NCBI RefSeq assembly: GCF_000196015.1
Contig: NC_007974.2
Span: forward strand, 2,046,001-2,110,000
Reading direction: 5' to 3'
Length of the DNA stretch: 64,000 bases
From: Cupriavidus metallidurans CH34
GTDB lineage: Bacteria > Pseudomonadota > Gammaproteobacteria > Burkholderiales > Burkholderiaceae
Shown here piece by piece: positions 17,495-25,740 of the stretch. Made by a program: the position numbers and the translations under genes. The notes beneath the pieces are model-generated. The model made no database searches. It saw only the letters and a program-made list of their open reading frames with translations, and was not told the DNA's origin. How positions within the stretch are numbered: the first letter of the stretch is position 1; each line of letters starts with the position of its first letter.

Positions 17495-18088
17495 ATGCCC
17501 CACCTCCGTCTGCAGTTCGCCATGGTCCTGGCGACGATCGTCATGTTTGCGCTGACGCTGGCGGCCAACGACTGGTTGTTCCCGCAACTGGAACTGATTC
17601 CCGGCATCAACTGGATCTACCTGCCTGCGGGCGTGCGGCTGGTCGCGACACTGCTGTTCGGCGGGGCCGGCGCGTTGGGCCTGCTGATCGTTTCCTGGCT
17701 CGTCTGCTTTCTGTACCTGTTTCCGGATGACTTCAGCCGCGCGTTCATGGGCGGCATCCTGGCGACTGTCGCGCCCTATCTCGTGTACAAGTCGGCGCAG
17801 CACTGGTTTGGACTGCGGGCGTCACTGGCCAACCTGACGCCGAAACGCCTGCTGGCCTGCATCGTGGCGTACTCGGTGGCCAGCCCGCTGCTGCATCACA
17901 TCTGGTTCTATCTGCACGACGGTGCGGACCACGTCGTGCAGAGCTTCTTTGTCATGTTTATCGGTGACCTGTCTGGCACGCTAATCGTGATCTACACGAT
18001 CAAGGGCTTGCTCGCGCTCATGCCGCGCCGGCCGAGAGCAGACGCCCAATGTACCTTCCCAGAGCAATCTGCAGGACATCGGAATTGA
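17495..18088 (+). CDS. Multi-pass inner-membrane protein of unknown function
   Basis: A 197-residue protein with about five to six hydrophobic helices. The segment NWIYLPAGVRLVATLLFGGAGALGLLI is reminiscent of the first helices of MASE1-type membrane sensor domains, but no signalling output domain follows. The C terminus is basic. It starts divergently from the MarR-like gene (95 bases apart), so the two may share a control region. Its 3' end overlaps the convergent gene on the other strand by 71 bases. The start is the ATG at 17495; the open frame continues upstream without membrane-protein character. Confidence 0.7.
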   Translation: MPHLRLQFAMVLATIVMFALTLAANDWLFPQLELIPGINWIYLPAGVRLVATLLFGGAGALGLLIVSWLVCFLYLFPDDFSRAFMGGILATVAPYLVYKSAQHWFGLRASLANLTPKRLLACIVAYSVASPLLHHIWFYLHDGADHVVQSFFVMFIGDLSGTLIVIYTIKGLLALMPRRPRADAQCTFPEQSAGHRN

Positions 18089-18845
18089 TGCCGTCCGTGC
18101 CGCCGAGCAGCGGCACGATCACCAGTTTCGTCCCGTCCTTCGTGAAGACGCGCAGCCGCTTGGGCAGATCGGCCGGCTGCAGGATCACTTCCTCTCCCAC
18201 AACGCCAGCGAAACCAAACGCGCTTTGATAATCATCGGAATGCTGATGGCCAAAGCAAACGATGATCTTCGGCGCCATGTGACGCGCGAGCCTCGTGACG
18301 AACTCGAAGCGTCCGCCCTGCCGGCATAGCGCCGCATAGCGCGGGAGCGTGCGTGGCACGGCGAATGTGTCGTGCGGCGAACGTCCGGATGCCGAATCCT
18401 CGGTCCGGGCCAATGCCGGGTAGAGACTCAGCCAGAATTCGTTACCCGCCGGCCCGTACAGCCGCTCCTGGAAATACTCTTTCCAGTCCGGCGCGCCAGG
18501 ATCGGTGGCAGGCGTGTGCACGGCGGCCAGAATCCGCGCGATTTTCTGATGACTCTGCCATTTCGGCATCTCGTCCTGATTGCGCTGACGAAAATCCGCA
18601 TTCCAGACGACGGGCATCTGCAACGGCTCTGGCGACGCGGCGATTGGCGAGCCCGCCAGGCGCGAGGTTGCCTCGCACAGCCAGACCGGCGATTCAGGAT
18701 TGCCCTGCATTCCGGCATATGAAGCCAGAAAAGCATCCAGACCCGGTTTGCGATCGCCGGCGGACACACCCGCCCGATCCGATTGCGCCGCCGGGATTGT
18801 GCTTATGAACGCGGGATACCCGCCCCAACTCGAACAGCCTTCCAC
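18018..18845 (-). CDS. Conserved-looking protein of unknown function
   Basis: A 275-residue soluble protein with no signal peptide. Notable stretches are SSWGGYPAFIS at the N terminus, PVWLCEATSRL, LYPALARTE, PKIIVCFGHQHSDDYQ and a final IVPLLGGTDGINSDVLQIAL. The alternation of short hydrophobic strands with GxxHQ-like loops faintly resembles the uracil-DNA-glycosylase fold, but no motif supports naming it. It starts with GTG behind GGGGG. Its last 71 bases overlap the end of the convergent membrane-protein gene. Codon use fits the surrounding DNA. Confidence 0.6.
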   Translation of the reverse strand: MEGCSSWGGYPAFISTIPAAQSDRAGVSAGDRKPGLDAFLASYAGMQGNPESPVWLCEATSRLAGSPIAASPEPLQMPVVWNADFRQRNQDEMPKWQSHQKIARILAAVHTPATDPGAPDWKEYFQERLYGPAGNEFWLSLYPALARTEDSASGRSPHDTFAVPRTLPRYAALCRQGGRFEFVTRLARHMAPKIIVCFGHQHSDDYQSAFGFAGVVGEEVILQPADLPKRLRVFTKDGTKLVIVPLLGGTDGINSDVLQIALGRYIGRLLSAGAA

Positions 18846-19053
18846 TGCGTGACCCCCAGACTCTCTGCCATACCCGTTTTAATCGTTATAAAAAGTATAA
18901 CAATCAGATCTGCACGGCGTCTTATGAAGTTGGCACTTCATTCAGAATGTCGGTCGCCTGCAACAGGTGGGCTGTCATCAAGGTGTATTCTCTCGGCCAT
19001 GCCGGCGCCCGAAGAAAACAGAAGATCCTGACCCAGCCCCCGTACGAACACCC

Positions 19054-19965
19054 ATGATCACACGGCCTCAACTGCACTGGTTCCGGATGCTGTTCGTCCT
19101 GCGCGGGTCCGTGCTGCCGGCAATCGCGCCGCAACTGCTCGGCGTCACGCTGTTCTCCGCGCTCATCACGGCGTTTCACGGGCGGATCTGGGACTGGAAG
19201 GTATCGCTGAATTTCGTCCCGTTCTCGCTGATCGGGCTGACGCTGGCTATCTTCCTGGGCTTTCGCAACAGCACCAGCTATGCGCGCTACTGGGAAGGAC
19301 GGACGCTCTGGGGCAGCGTGCTGATCGAGTCGCGGTCGCTCGTGCGGCAGGCGCTGACGCTGACGTCGGACCCCGATGCCGCCCGGCAACTGGCCCACCG
19401 GCTCTGCGTCTTCGTGCACACGCTGCGCCACCAATTGCGCGGCACGGATCCGGCGGCCGACATCGCGCCGTTCGTCGATACCGCCACCAGCCAGCGCATG
19501 CGCGATGCCCGGTTCAAACCCGCCATCGCCTTGCTGATCGCCGGCGAATGGCTGGGCGAGCAGCTACGCCTGGGAAAGCTGTCGCCGTCGCTGGCGTTGC
19601 CGATGGAAAACGCGCTGAGCCATCTGGGCAGCGCGCTGGGCGGATGCGAGCGCCTTGCCAGCACGCCGATTCCGTTCACCTACTCCGTCATCATCCACCG
19701 CTGCATCTATCTCTACTGCGTGCTGCTGCCGTTCGGGCTGCTCGACACGATCGGCCTGATGACGCCAGTGATCGTCTGCTTCATCGCCTATACGTTCTTC
19801 GCGCTGGAAGCGCTCAGCGCGGAGATCGAGGAGCCCTTCGGCGAAGAGCCCAACGACCTGGCGCTGGCCACCATGTCCTACATGATCGAATCGACCGTGC
19901 TGGAGATGGTGGGCGAGCAGCCGCTTAGCCCCCGGCCGGTCAACGACGGATATATCCAGACCTAG
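19054..19965 (+). CDS. Bestrophin-family (YneE/UPF0187) membrane channel
   Basis: A 303-residue protein of the bacterial bestrophin family. The helices and loops typical of the family are visible: FRMLFVLRGSVLPAI, FSLIGLTLAIFLGFRNSTSYARYWEGR, a PFTYSVIIHRCIYLYC helix and the conserved acidic cluster EIEEPFGEEPNDLAL near residue 265. Bacterial homologues form pentameric ion channels, some selective for sodium. The ATG at 19054 matches the usual family N terminus; an upstream ATG at 18967 would add 29 unlikely residues. It is convergent with tsdA, 20 bases apart. Confidence 0.9.
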   Translation: MITRPQLHWFRMLFVLRGSVLPAIAPQLLGVTLFSALITAFHGRIWDWKVSLNFVPFSLIGLTLAIFLGFRNSTSYARYWEGRTLWGSVLIESRSLVRQALTLTSDPDAARQLAHRLCVFVHTLRHQLRGTDPAADIAPFVDTATSQRMRDARFKPAIALLIAGEWLGEQLRLGKLSPSLALPMENALSHLGSALGGCERLASTPIPFTYSVIIHRCIYLYCVLLPFGLLDTIGLMTPVIVCFIAYTFFALEALSAEIEEPFGEEPNDLALATMSYMIESTVLEMVGEQPLSPRPVNDGYIQT

Positions 19966-19984
19966 GCCGGGGAATCACCTCGCA

Positions 19985-20803
19985 TCAGCGCGCGTCCTTC
20001 GGCTTGTCGCCCTTGGGCCAGTCGTTCGCACGCGCGGCGTAGTCCGGGCGCGGCTGCGCCGTGAAGTATGCCGACACGTCGAGCGCATCCTGCGCCGACA
20101 GCGTGCCACCCTGGCCTAACGGCATGTTGTGCTTGACGAAGGCCGCAGCCGTGTACATCCGCGCCATGCCCGCGCCGATATTGAACGAGTCCTTGCCCCA
20201 GACCGGCGGGAACACGTAGCCGCCCTGAGGGTTCTTCATGCCCTGGCCATCGGCGCCGTGGCACGACGCGCATTGCGCCGCGTAGACGGCCTTGCCGTGC
20301 TCGCGGTTCGGCACGAGCGCGGTGTCGATCTTCTCGAAGCCTCGGCCGGTGACGTTGGTGCCGACCGGTACGCCGGTGGAGAGCCACTTCATATAGGCCA
20401 TGATCGCGTTCATCTCGGCGGAATCGAACGCCAGCGGCTTGCCGTTCATCGAACGCTGGAAGCAGTCGTTGACGCGCTCCTGCAGCGAGATCAGCTTGCC
20501 GCTGCGCGAGCGGTATTCCGGGAACGCGCCCGACAGCCCCACCCAAGGCGAGGCATAGGCCGTCGTGCCGCCGCTCAGGTGGCAGTTCGTGCAGTTCAGC
20601 CCGTTGCCGACGTTCTTTGGCAACTGCTTGTGGGTATCGGTGAGCAACTGCTTGCCACGGCGGACAGCATCGCCGATCGGCCCAGTTGGAATCGACGCCT
20701 CGTCGGGAACGACCAGGGGCACGGTCTTCTCCGCGTGCGATACGAACGGCGCGCATGCCGCCATGGCGACAAACGCCAGAACACCCAGTTTTGTCCGGTT
20801 CAC
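19985..20803 (-). CDS. tsdA: Diheme cytochrome c, thiosulfate dehydrogenase (TsdA) family
   Basis: A 272-residue periplasmic protein with a signal peptide and two heme-binding motifs, CTNCH (about residue 71) and CASCH (about 178). Between them are the stretches PWVGLSGAFPEYRSRSGK and NDCFQRSMNGKPLAFDSAEM, which are characteristic of TsdA, the enzyme that oxidises two thiosulfates to tetrathionate. The start is GTG with AGGAG 6 bases upstream. It follows tauE by 48 bases on the same strand, so both are expected to be transcribed from the sigma-54 promoter at 21.77 kb. The direction of catalysis in vivo (oxidation or tetrathionate reduction) cannot be told from sequence. Confidence 0.82.
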   Translation of the reverse strand: MNRTKLGVLAFVAMAACAPFVSHAEKTVPLVVPDEASIPTGPIGDAVRRGKQLLTDTHKQLPKNVGNGLNCTNCHLSGGTTAYASPWVGLSGAFPEYRSRSGKLISLQERVNDCFQRSMNGKPLAFDSAEMNAIMAYMKWLSTGVPVGTNVTGRGFEKIDTALVPNREHGKAVYAAQCASCHGADGQGMKNPQGGYVFPPVWGKDSFNIGAGMARMYTAAAFVKHNMPLGQGGTLSAQDALDVSAYFTAQPRPDYAARANDWPKGDKPKDAR

Positions 20804-20851
20804 TTTGTTCTCCTAGGTTTATATGTGAACGATTTATTGGCTTGCCTACCC

Positions 20852-21706
20852 TCAGACTGCAAGCACGACCTTGACCACCATGCCGATGGCGATCAGTCCG
20901 GCGACCACAGCAAAGCCCTGCTGCAGCCGCTGACCACTCAGGCGGCTGGCGAAGAGCCTGCCGACGAGCATCCCGAGCATCGCGCCCGCCGCGAACGGCG
21001 CGGCGACATGCCAGTTCATATTGCCGGCCAGCGCGGTGGACACCACGCCCGAAGCGGACACCAGCGTGATCACGGCCAGCGACGTGGCCACGATCGTCTT
21101 GACCGGCGCATTGGTCGCACGGCGCAGCGCGGGAACGATCACGAAACCGCCACCTACGCCCAGCAGACCGGAGAGAAAGCCCGCGCCGATACCCGACGCC
21201 GCCAGCGCGCGCGTGCAAGACGCCGTCCAGACGAAGCGACCTGTCGCGTCATCGAGTTGGCAGGGTGGTAGCGGTCCCTGCGGCAGCATGGCGGTTGAGG
21301 CCGCAGTGGCCGCCGCGGCCGCCGAGGCCACTGGTTGCGGCGCGCGGCTCTGCCTGAACATGCGCACGGCCACCCAGCCCAGCACGATCGCGAACAACAC
21401 GGTCAGCGGGCCGTTCGGCACCCGGTGCGCGAGCCATAGCCCGACGGGCGAGGCCAGCACGCCGCTTGCCGCCATCATGGCGGCAGCCCGATAGCGCACG
21501 ATACCCGCGCGGAGCCCGATTAACGCGCCAACCGCAGCCGACACGCCAACCGCCAGCAGCGCGATCGGGCCGGCTTCAGCCATGCGTAGATGCAGGCCGA
21601 ATACCAGCAGTGGCACGGCAAGAATGGCGCCGCCAGCGCCGGTCAGCGCCAGGATCAGGCCCACGATGGCGCCCAGAGAGGCGCCCACGGCATAGATCGA
21701 TTCCAT
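20852..21706 (-). CDS. TauE/SafE-family sulfite/organosulfonate exporter
   Basis: A 284-residue membrane protein with about eight helices in two repeats, each with the family's Gly-rich motif (LTGAGGAILAVPLL and LLGVGGGFVIVPAL). A central loop (about 125-160) is Ala-rich and hydrophilic. TauE/SafE proteins are thought to export sulfite or related sulfur anions. In this setting it would remove sulfite made by the persulfide dioxygenase. The start at 21706 (MESIYAVG) matches the family and lies downstream of a sigma-54 promoter and a palindrome; the longer open frame runs through those elements and is rejected. Confidence 0.88.
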   Translation of the reverse strand: MESIYAVGASLGAIVGLILALTGAGGAILAVPLLVFGLHLRMAEAGPIALLAVGVSAAVGALIGLRAGIVRYRAAAMMAASGVLASPVGLWLAHRVPNGPLTVLFAIVLGWVAVRMFRQSRAPQPVASAAAAATAASTAMLPQGPLPPCQLDDATGRFVWTASCTRALAASGIGAGFLSGLLGVGGGFVIVPALRRATNAPVKTIVATSLAVITLVSASGVVSTALAGNMNWHVAAPFAAGAMLGMLVGRLFASRLSGQRLQQGFAVVAGLIAIGMVVKVVLAV

Positions 21707-21759
21707 CAGGACAAACGCTGGGGGGGCGAGCGTAAGAATTTTTGTAAGGCGCCAATCAT

Positions 21760-21775
21760 TACAAATTCCGTGCCA
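21760..21775 (-). promoter_or_regulatory. Sigma-54 promoter of tauE-tsdA
   Basis: On the minus strand the sequence is TGGCACG-GAAT-TTGT, a near-consensus -24/-12 element (TGGCACG-N4-TTGC). It lies about 55 bases before the tauE start. FisR, encoded next door, is a sigma-54 activator, and a perfect palindrome is found about 95 bases upstream. Confidence 0.75.
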
Positions 21776-21868
21776 CCTACGCGCACGGCCGGGAACCCCC
21801 ATGGAACAAGGGCTCGGCGCGGAATGCGCAGACTGCGAAAGCGGCATCGGCGCTGCCAGCGCGCGACA

Positions 21869-21889
21869 GTGCTGCCATGATGGCAGCAC
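21869..21889. promoter_or_regulatory. Palindromic activator site upstream of tauE (candidate FisR site)
   Basis: A perfect inverted repeat with 10-bp arms, GTGCTGCCAT and ATGGCAGCAC, separated by one G. It lies between the tauE promoter and the fisR stop codon. It shares the TGCCA/TGGCA core with the palindrome upstream of pdo. Further TGGCAG half-sites follow at 21891-21907. Confidence 0.7.
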
Positions 21890-21929
21890 GTGGCAGCCGA
21901 TTGGCAGTGGGGGGAACCCCGAACGACAC

Positions 21930-23255
21930 CTATTCGATGCCCAGCGCCTTGAGCCGGCGATAGAGGGTGCGTTCGCTCATGCCGAGCGATTGGGCAAGCG
22001 CGCGGCGCGTGCCCGTGAAGTGGCTTGCGTGGAAACGCAGCGCCTCATCGTCATCCTGCCGTGGCGCCTGCGTGCGATACGCGGACGGCGGCACGAAGCG
22101 GACCGAAGACACACGGGCCTCGCCCATTCCCGGCGGCAGATCCTTCACGCGGATCACACCGTCGTCGGCATAGAGACGGGCGCGCTCCAGCACGTTGCGC
22201 AGTTCGCGAATATTGCCCGGCCAGTGGTGAGCGCGCATGCGCGCGAGCGCCTCAGAACTCAGCCGCAGCGGGTCCTTGGTCCGATTGCCGCGCGCCAGAA
22301 TCGACTCGGCCAGCAGCGCGATATCGTCCAGGCGGTCTCGCAGCGACGGCAGATGGATCGGGAATGCCGCGATCCGGAAGTACAGATCCTGGCGAAACAG
22401 CCCCTGCGCCACCATCTGATCGAGCGGCTTGTGCGTGGCGGCAACCAACCGGAAGTTCGACTGCAGCGTCTCGACGCCACCCACGCGCCGGTAAGTACCC
22501 GACTCGATCAGGCGCAGCAGCTTGACCTGCATGGCCAGCGGCACATCGCCCATTTCGTCGAGGAATAGCGTGCCGCCCTCGGCCGTCTCGACCAGCCCCG
22601 GCTTACGCGCCTGCGCGCCGGTGAACGCGCCCTTCTCGTAGCCGAACAGCTCACTCTCGAACAGGGTCTCCGTCAGGCCCGAGCAATCGACCACGACGAA
22701 CGGCCCGCTGGCGCGGTCGCTGGCCTCGTGCACGGCGCGCGCGAACATCTCCTTGCCAGTGCCCGATTCACCGAGCAGCAGCACCGGTAACGACGACGGT
22801 GCTACGCGCTGCACGGCCTCCAGCGCGTGATTGAAGGCCTCCGAGCGTCCCACCAGCCCTTCCGCGCTCGGCCGCGCCGATGCGCTTCGCACGGTGTTCA
22901 GGCGCTCGACGTAAGCCACCACCTGGTGGTTGTCGTCGAGGATCGGGCGCAGTTCCACGTTCACATGCTCGGGGCCACGCGGGGTGTGATGGATGTGAAG
23001 GACGCGATCCGGCCCACGGGTCTCGAACGCCTTGCGCATCGGACAGTGTTCGCCGGCCTGATCGCACGGCACATCATAGCCGTGCGAGACGCGGTAGCAG
23101 GGCTGGCCCAGATAGGGGCGTTCCACCGCGCCAAACTGGCGGCGGTAGGCCGTATTGGCAGCGAGGATGCGGTAGTCGGTATCCAGCACGATCGTCGGCT
23201 GGCTTTCCTGTTCCAGGTAGGACAACAGTCCCTGGAGTGTGGTGGGGCGATCCAT
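21930..23255 (-). CDS. fisR: Sigma-54-dependent sulfane-sulfur-sensing activator FisR
   Basis: A 441-residue activator. Residues 10-115 form a PAS-like sensor carrying three cysteines (53, 64 and 71 by my count, in [21 protein letters not shown]). The AAA+ domain (about 130-365) has Walker A GESGTGKE, the sigma-54 contact loop GAFTGA and Walker [12 protein letters not shown] Fis-type helix-turn-helix is at the C terminus ([18 protein letters not shown]). FisR of Cupriavidus is known to sense sulfane sulfur through cysteines of its sensor domain and to activate pdo-sqr. The start at 23255 is the only ATG that fits; the frame remains open far upstream but overlaps pdo. No strong Shine-Dalgarno is seen. 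Confidence 0.9.
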   Translation of the reverse strand: MDRPTTLQGLLSYLEQESQPTIVLDTDYRILAANTAYRRQFGAVERPYLGQPCYRVSHGYDVPCDQAGEHCPMRKAFETRGPDRVLHIHHTPRGPEHVNVELRPILDDNHQVVAYVERLNTVRSASARPSAEGLVGRSEAFNHALEAVQRVAPSSLPVLLLGESGTGKEMFARAVHEASDRASGPFVVVDCSGLTETLFESELFGYEKGAFTGAQARKPGLVETAEGGTLFLDEMGDVPLAMQVKLLRLIESGTYRRVGGVETLQSNFRLVAATHKPLDQMVAQGLFRQDLYFRIAAFPIHLPSLRDRLDDIALLAESILARGNRTKDPLRLSSEALARMRAHHWPGNIRELRNVLERARLYADDGVIRVKDLPPGMGEARVSSVRFVPPSAYRTQAPRQDDDEALRFHASHFTGTRRALAQSLGMSERTLYRRLKALGIE

Positions 23256-23311
23256 AGGGGCGGGGGGCGGGGCGGGTAAAACAAGGGCGCCATTCTGCCA
23301 AGTTCTGCCAA

Positions 23312-23330
23312 CACTGCCAAGTTGGCAGTG
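23312..23330. promoter_or_regulatory. Palindromic activator site upstream of pdo (candidate FisR site)
   Basis: A perfect inverted repeat, CACTGCCAA and TTGGCAGTG, with one central G. Two further TGCCAA direct half-sites lie just upstream (about 23296 and 23306). The -24 element of the pdo promoter is about 86 bases downstream, a usual distance for a sigma-54 enhancer. The core matches the palindrome near tauE. Confidence 0.75.
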
Positions 23331-23415
23331 ACCCGAGGTGCCTGACAGTCCACGCTTCGCACGCGCTGGAAGCGAAATCCCTTGGAAATCATCGCCTTGT
23401 GGCGCACAGGCAGCA

Positions 23416-23431
23416 TGGCACGGGTTTTGAG
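23416..23431 (+). promoter_or_regulatory. Sigma-54 promoter of pdo-sqr
   Basis: TGGCACG-GGTT-TTGA, a -24/-12 element with a perfect -24 half and a slightly off -12 half. It lies 38 bases before the pdo start codon and downstream of the TGCCAA palindrome. The orientation fits activation by FisR, encoded divergently. Confidence 0.72.
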
Positions 23432-23468
23432 TCATTGCCCCGATCAAAAAACGGAAACGCCGACACAT

Positions 23469-24347
23469 ATGACAACACAGATGGTCATCGAAGCCTTCTT
23501 CGACCCCGATACGTGGACCCTGAGCTACCTCGTGCTCGACCGTGAGAGCCAGCAGTGCGCGATGATCGACAGCGTGCTCCACTACGACCCGAAATCCGGC
23601 CGTACCGGAACCGCCAGCGCAGACCGCATGATCGACCGCGTGCAGACGCTCGGCGCCAGCGTGCAGTGGATTCTGGAAACCCACGTACATGCCGACCATC
23701 TGTCCGCCGCGCCCTACCTCAAGGCCAGGCTCGGCGGCCAGATCGCCATCGGCAGCCATATCACCACGGTGCAGAAGGTATTCGGCACGCTGTTCAACAG
23801 CGGCCCGGAGTTCGCGCATGACGGCAGTCAGTTCGACCGCCTGCTGCAGGACGGCGACACGCTCTCGATCGGCAGCCTGCAGGTGCGCGCGATGCACACC
23901 CCCGGCCACACACCGGCCTGCATGACGTACGTGATCAGCAACGGCAAGGACACCGCCGCATTCGTTGGCGACACGCTGTTCATGCCCGACTACGGCACCG
24001 CCCGCTGCGATTTCCCCGGCGGCGATGCGCGCACGCTCTACCGCTCCATCAACAAGGTGCTGAGCCTGCCCGCCGATACGCGCCTGTACATGTGCCACGA
24101 CTACCAGCCCGGCGGACGCGAGCTGCTGTTCATGTCCACGGTGGCGGAAGAGCGCGCCAGCAACATCCATGTGCGCGATGGCGTGAGCGAGGACGAGTTC
24201 GTCGCGATGCGCCAGGCCCGCGACGCCACGCTGTCCATGCCCACGCTGATCCTGCCATCGGTGCAGGTCAATATGCGCGCCGGAGAAATGCCGCCGCCGG
24301 AAGCCAACGGCACGCGCTATCTGAAGATCCCGATCAACGCGCTTTGA
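23469..24347 (+). CDS. pdo: Persulfide dioxygenase (ETHE1-like/Blh group)
   Basis: A 292-residue metallo-beta-lactamase-fold enzyme with [15 protein letters not shown] (the H-x-H-x-D-H motif), [31 protein letters not shown] and the CHDY motif. Together these mark persulfide dioxygenases, which use one iron to oxidise glutathione persulfide to sulfite. It lies 31 bases upstream of sqr in the same operon and behind a sigma-54 promoter. The start at 23469 fits family length; an upstream ATG at 23382 lies before the promoter. The C-terminal segment ([20 protein letters not shown]) is typical of the bacterial PDO2-like type. Confidence 0.92.
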   Translation: MTTQMVIEAFFDPDTWTLSYLVLDRESQQCAMIDSVLHYDPKSGRTGTASADRMIDRVQTLGASVQWILETHVHADHLSAAPYLKARLGGQIAIGSHITTVQKVFGTLFNSGPEFAHDGSQFDRLLQDGDTLSIGSLQVRAMHTPGHTPACMTYVISNGKDTAAFVGDTLFMPDYGTARCDFPGGDARTLYRSINKVLSLPADTRLYMCHDYQPGGRELLFMSTVAEERASNIHVRDGVSEDEFVAMRQARDATLSMPTLILPSVQVNMRAGEMPPPEANGTRYLKIPINAL

Positions 24348-24378
24348 GTCTTCGCCCCAGATTCGACAAGGAAAAAAC

Positions 24379-25671
24379 ATGCAATCGCGCCCCCTGCCCC
24401 TCGACCCCCAAACACCCCTCGCACAGGCCGATGCCGGCCACGCCGTCGTCATCATCGGCGGCGGCGCCGCGGGCATTGCCGTGGCATCCAGCCTGCTGGC
24501 ACGCAAGCCCGGCCTCGACATCGCCATCATCGACCCGGCCGACATCCACTATTACCAGCCGGGCTGGACACTGGTGGGCGGCGGCGTGTTCGAACCCGCG
24601 CATACCGCGCGCACGATGGCATCGGTCCTGCCGCGCGGTGTGTCGTGGATCAAGGCCACTGTCACGGGATTCGAACCGGAAGCCAATGCGGTGATGCTGG
24701 AAGGCAACCGCGTGGTCAAGTACGAGCATCTGGTGGTTTGCCCCGGCCTGAAGCTGGACTGGGATGCCATCGAAGGCCTGCCGCAGGCGCTCGGCCGCAA
24801 CGGCGTCACGTCCAACTATCGCTATGACCTGGCGCCATATACCTGGAAGCTCGTGCAGGAACTCGTGCGCAAGCAAGGCGGCAAGGCACTGTTCTCTCAA
24901 CCCCCGATGCCGATCAAGTGCGCGGGCGCGCCGCAAAAGGCCATGTACCTCTCGGCCGATGCGTGGCGCCGTGCCGGCGTGCTCGATCGCGTGGACATCC
25001 AGTTCTGCAACGCGGGCAATGTGCTGTTCGGCGTGGCGGACTACGTGCCCGCGCTGATGGAGTATGTCGAACGCTATGCCATCGACCTGAACTTCGGCGA
25101 AACGCTGGTCGCCGTCGACGGCCCGGCACGTTGCGCCACATTCCGCCGCGCCAACGCCGATGGCACGACGGCACTGGTAACACGCGAGTTCGACATGCTG
25201 CATGCCGTACCGCCGCAGAAGGCGCCTGACTTCATCCGTTCGAGCCCACTGGCCGACGCCGCCGGCTGGATCGATGTGGACCCCGCCACGCTGCGCCATA
25301 CGCGCTTCGGCAATATCTTCGGTCTCGGCGACGCCGGCAACACGACCAATGCGAAGACGGCCGCCGCCGCCCGCAAGCAGGCGCCAGTGGTAGCGCACAA
25401 CGTGCTGGCCGAGCGCGGCTCGGCACGGGGTGAAGCGCGCTATGACGGCTATGGTTCGTGCCCGCTCACCGTCGAACGCGGCAAGATCGTGCTGGCCGAG
25501 TTCACGTACGGCGGCAAGGTCGCGCCGACATTCCCGAGCTGGTTCATCGAAGGCAAGCGCCCCTCGCGCATGGCATGGTGGCTCAAGGAGCGCATCCTGC
25601 CGCCGCTTTACTGGCGCGGGATGCTCAAGGGCCGCGAATGGCTCGCGAATCCCGAACTTCAGGGCCGCTAA
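24379..25671 (+). CDS. sqr: Sulfide:quinone oxidoreductase (SQRDL-like type)
   Basis: A 430-residue FAD enzyme with an N-terminal dinucleotide-binding motif ([15 protein letters not shown]). It has two well-placed cysteines, in [10 protein letters not shown] (near 190) and YGSCPLTV (near 367), which are the catalytic pair of type II/mitochondrial-like SQRs. [19 protein letters not shown] near 315 is the second FAD-binding stretch. It oxidises sulfide to sulfane sulfur at the membrane and passes electrons to quinone. The start has AAGGA upstream. It is co-transcribed with pdo and supplies its persulfide substrate. The amphipathic C terminus ([19 protein letters not shown]) likely holds it to the membrane. 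Confidence 0.93.
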   Translation: MQSRPLPLDPQTPLAQADAGHAVVIIGGGAAGIAVASSLLARKPGLDIAIIDPADIHYYQPGWTLVGGGVFEPAHTARTMASVLPRGVSWIKATVTGFEPEANAVMLEGNRVVKYEHLVVCPGLKLDWDAIEGLPQALGRNGVTSNYRYDLAPYTWKLVQELVRKQGGKALFSQPPMPIKCAGAPQKAMYLSADAWRRAGVLDRVDIQFCNAGNVLFGVADYVPALMEYVERYAIDLNFGETLVAVDGPARCATFRRANADGTTALVTREFDMLHAVPPQKAPDFIRSSPLADAAGWIDVDPATLRHTRFGNIFGLGDAGNTTNAKTAAAARKQAPVVAHNVLAERGSARGEARYDGYGSCPLTVERGKIVLAEFTYGGKVAPTFPSWFIEGKRPSRMAWWLKERILPPLYWRGMLKGREWLANPELQGR

Positions 25672-25740
25672 GCCAGGCGCGGCCTTCCTGTAGTAAAAAG
25701 GCGGGATCGTGCGCGTCCGCGCACGCCATCGACCGATGCC

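Noticed and set aside
23256..24545. Upstream extension of the fisR frame to 871 codons
   Set aside because: The extra part runs antisense through pdo and across its promoter and palindrome, and has no protein-like features. FisR proteins begin at the PAS domain start at 23255.
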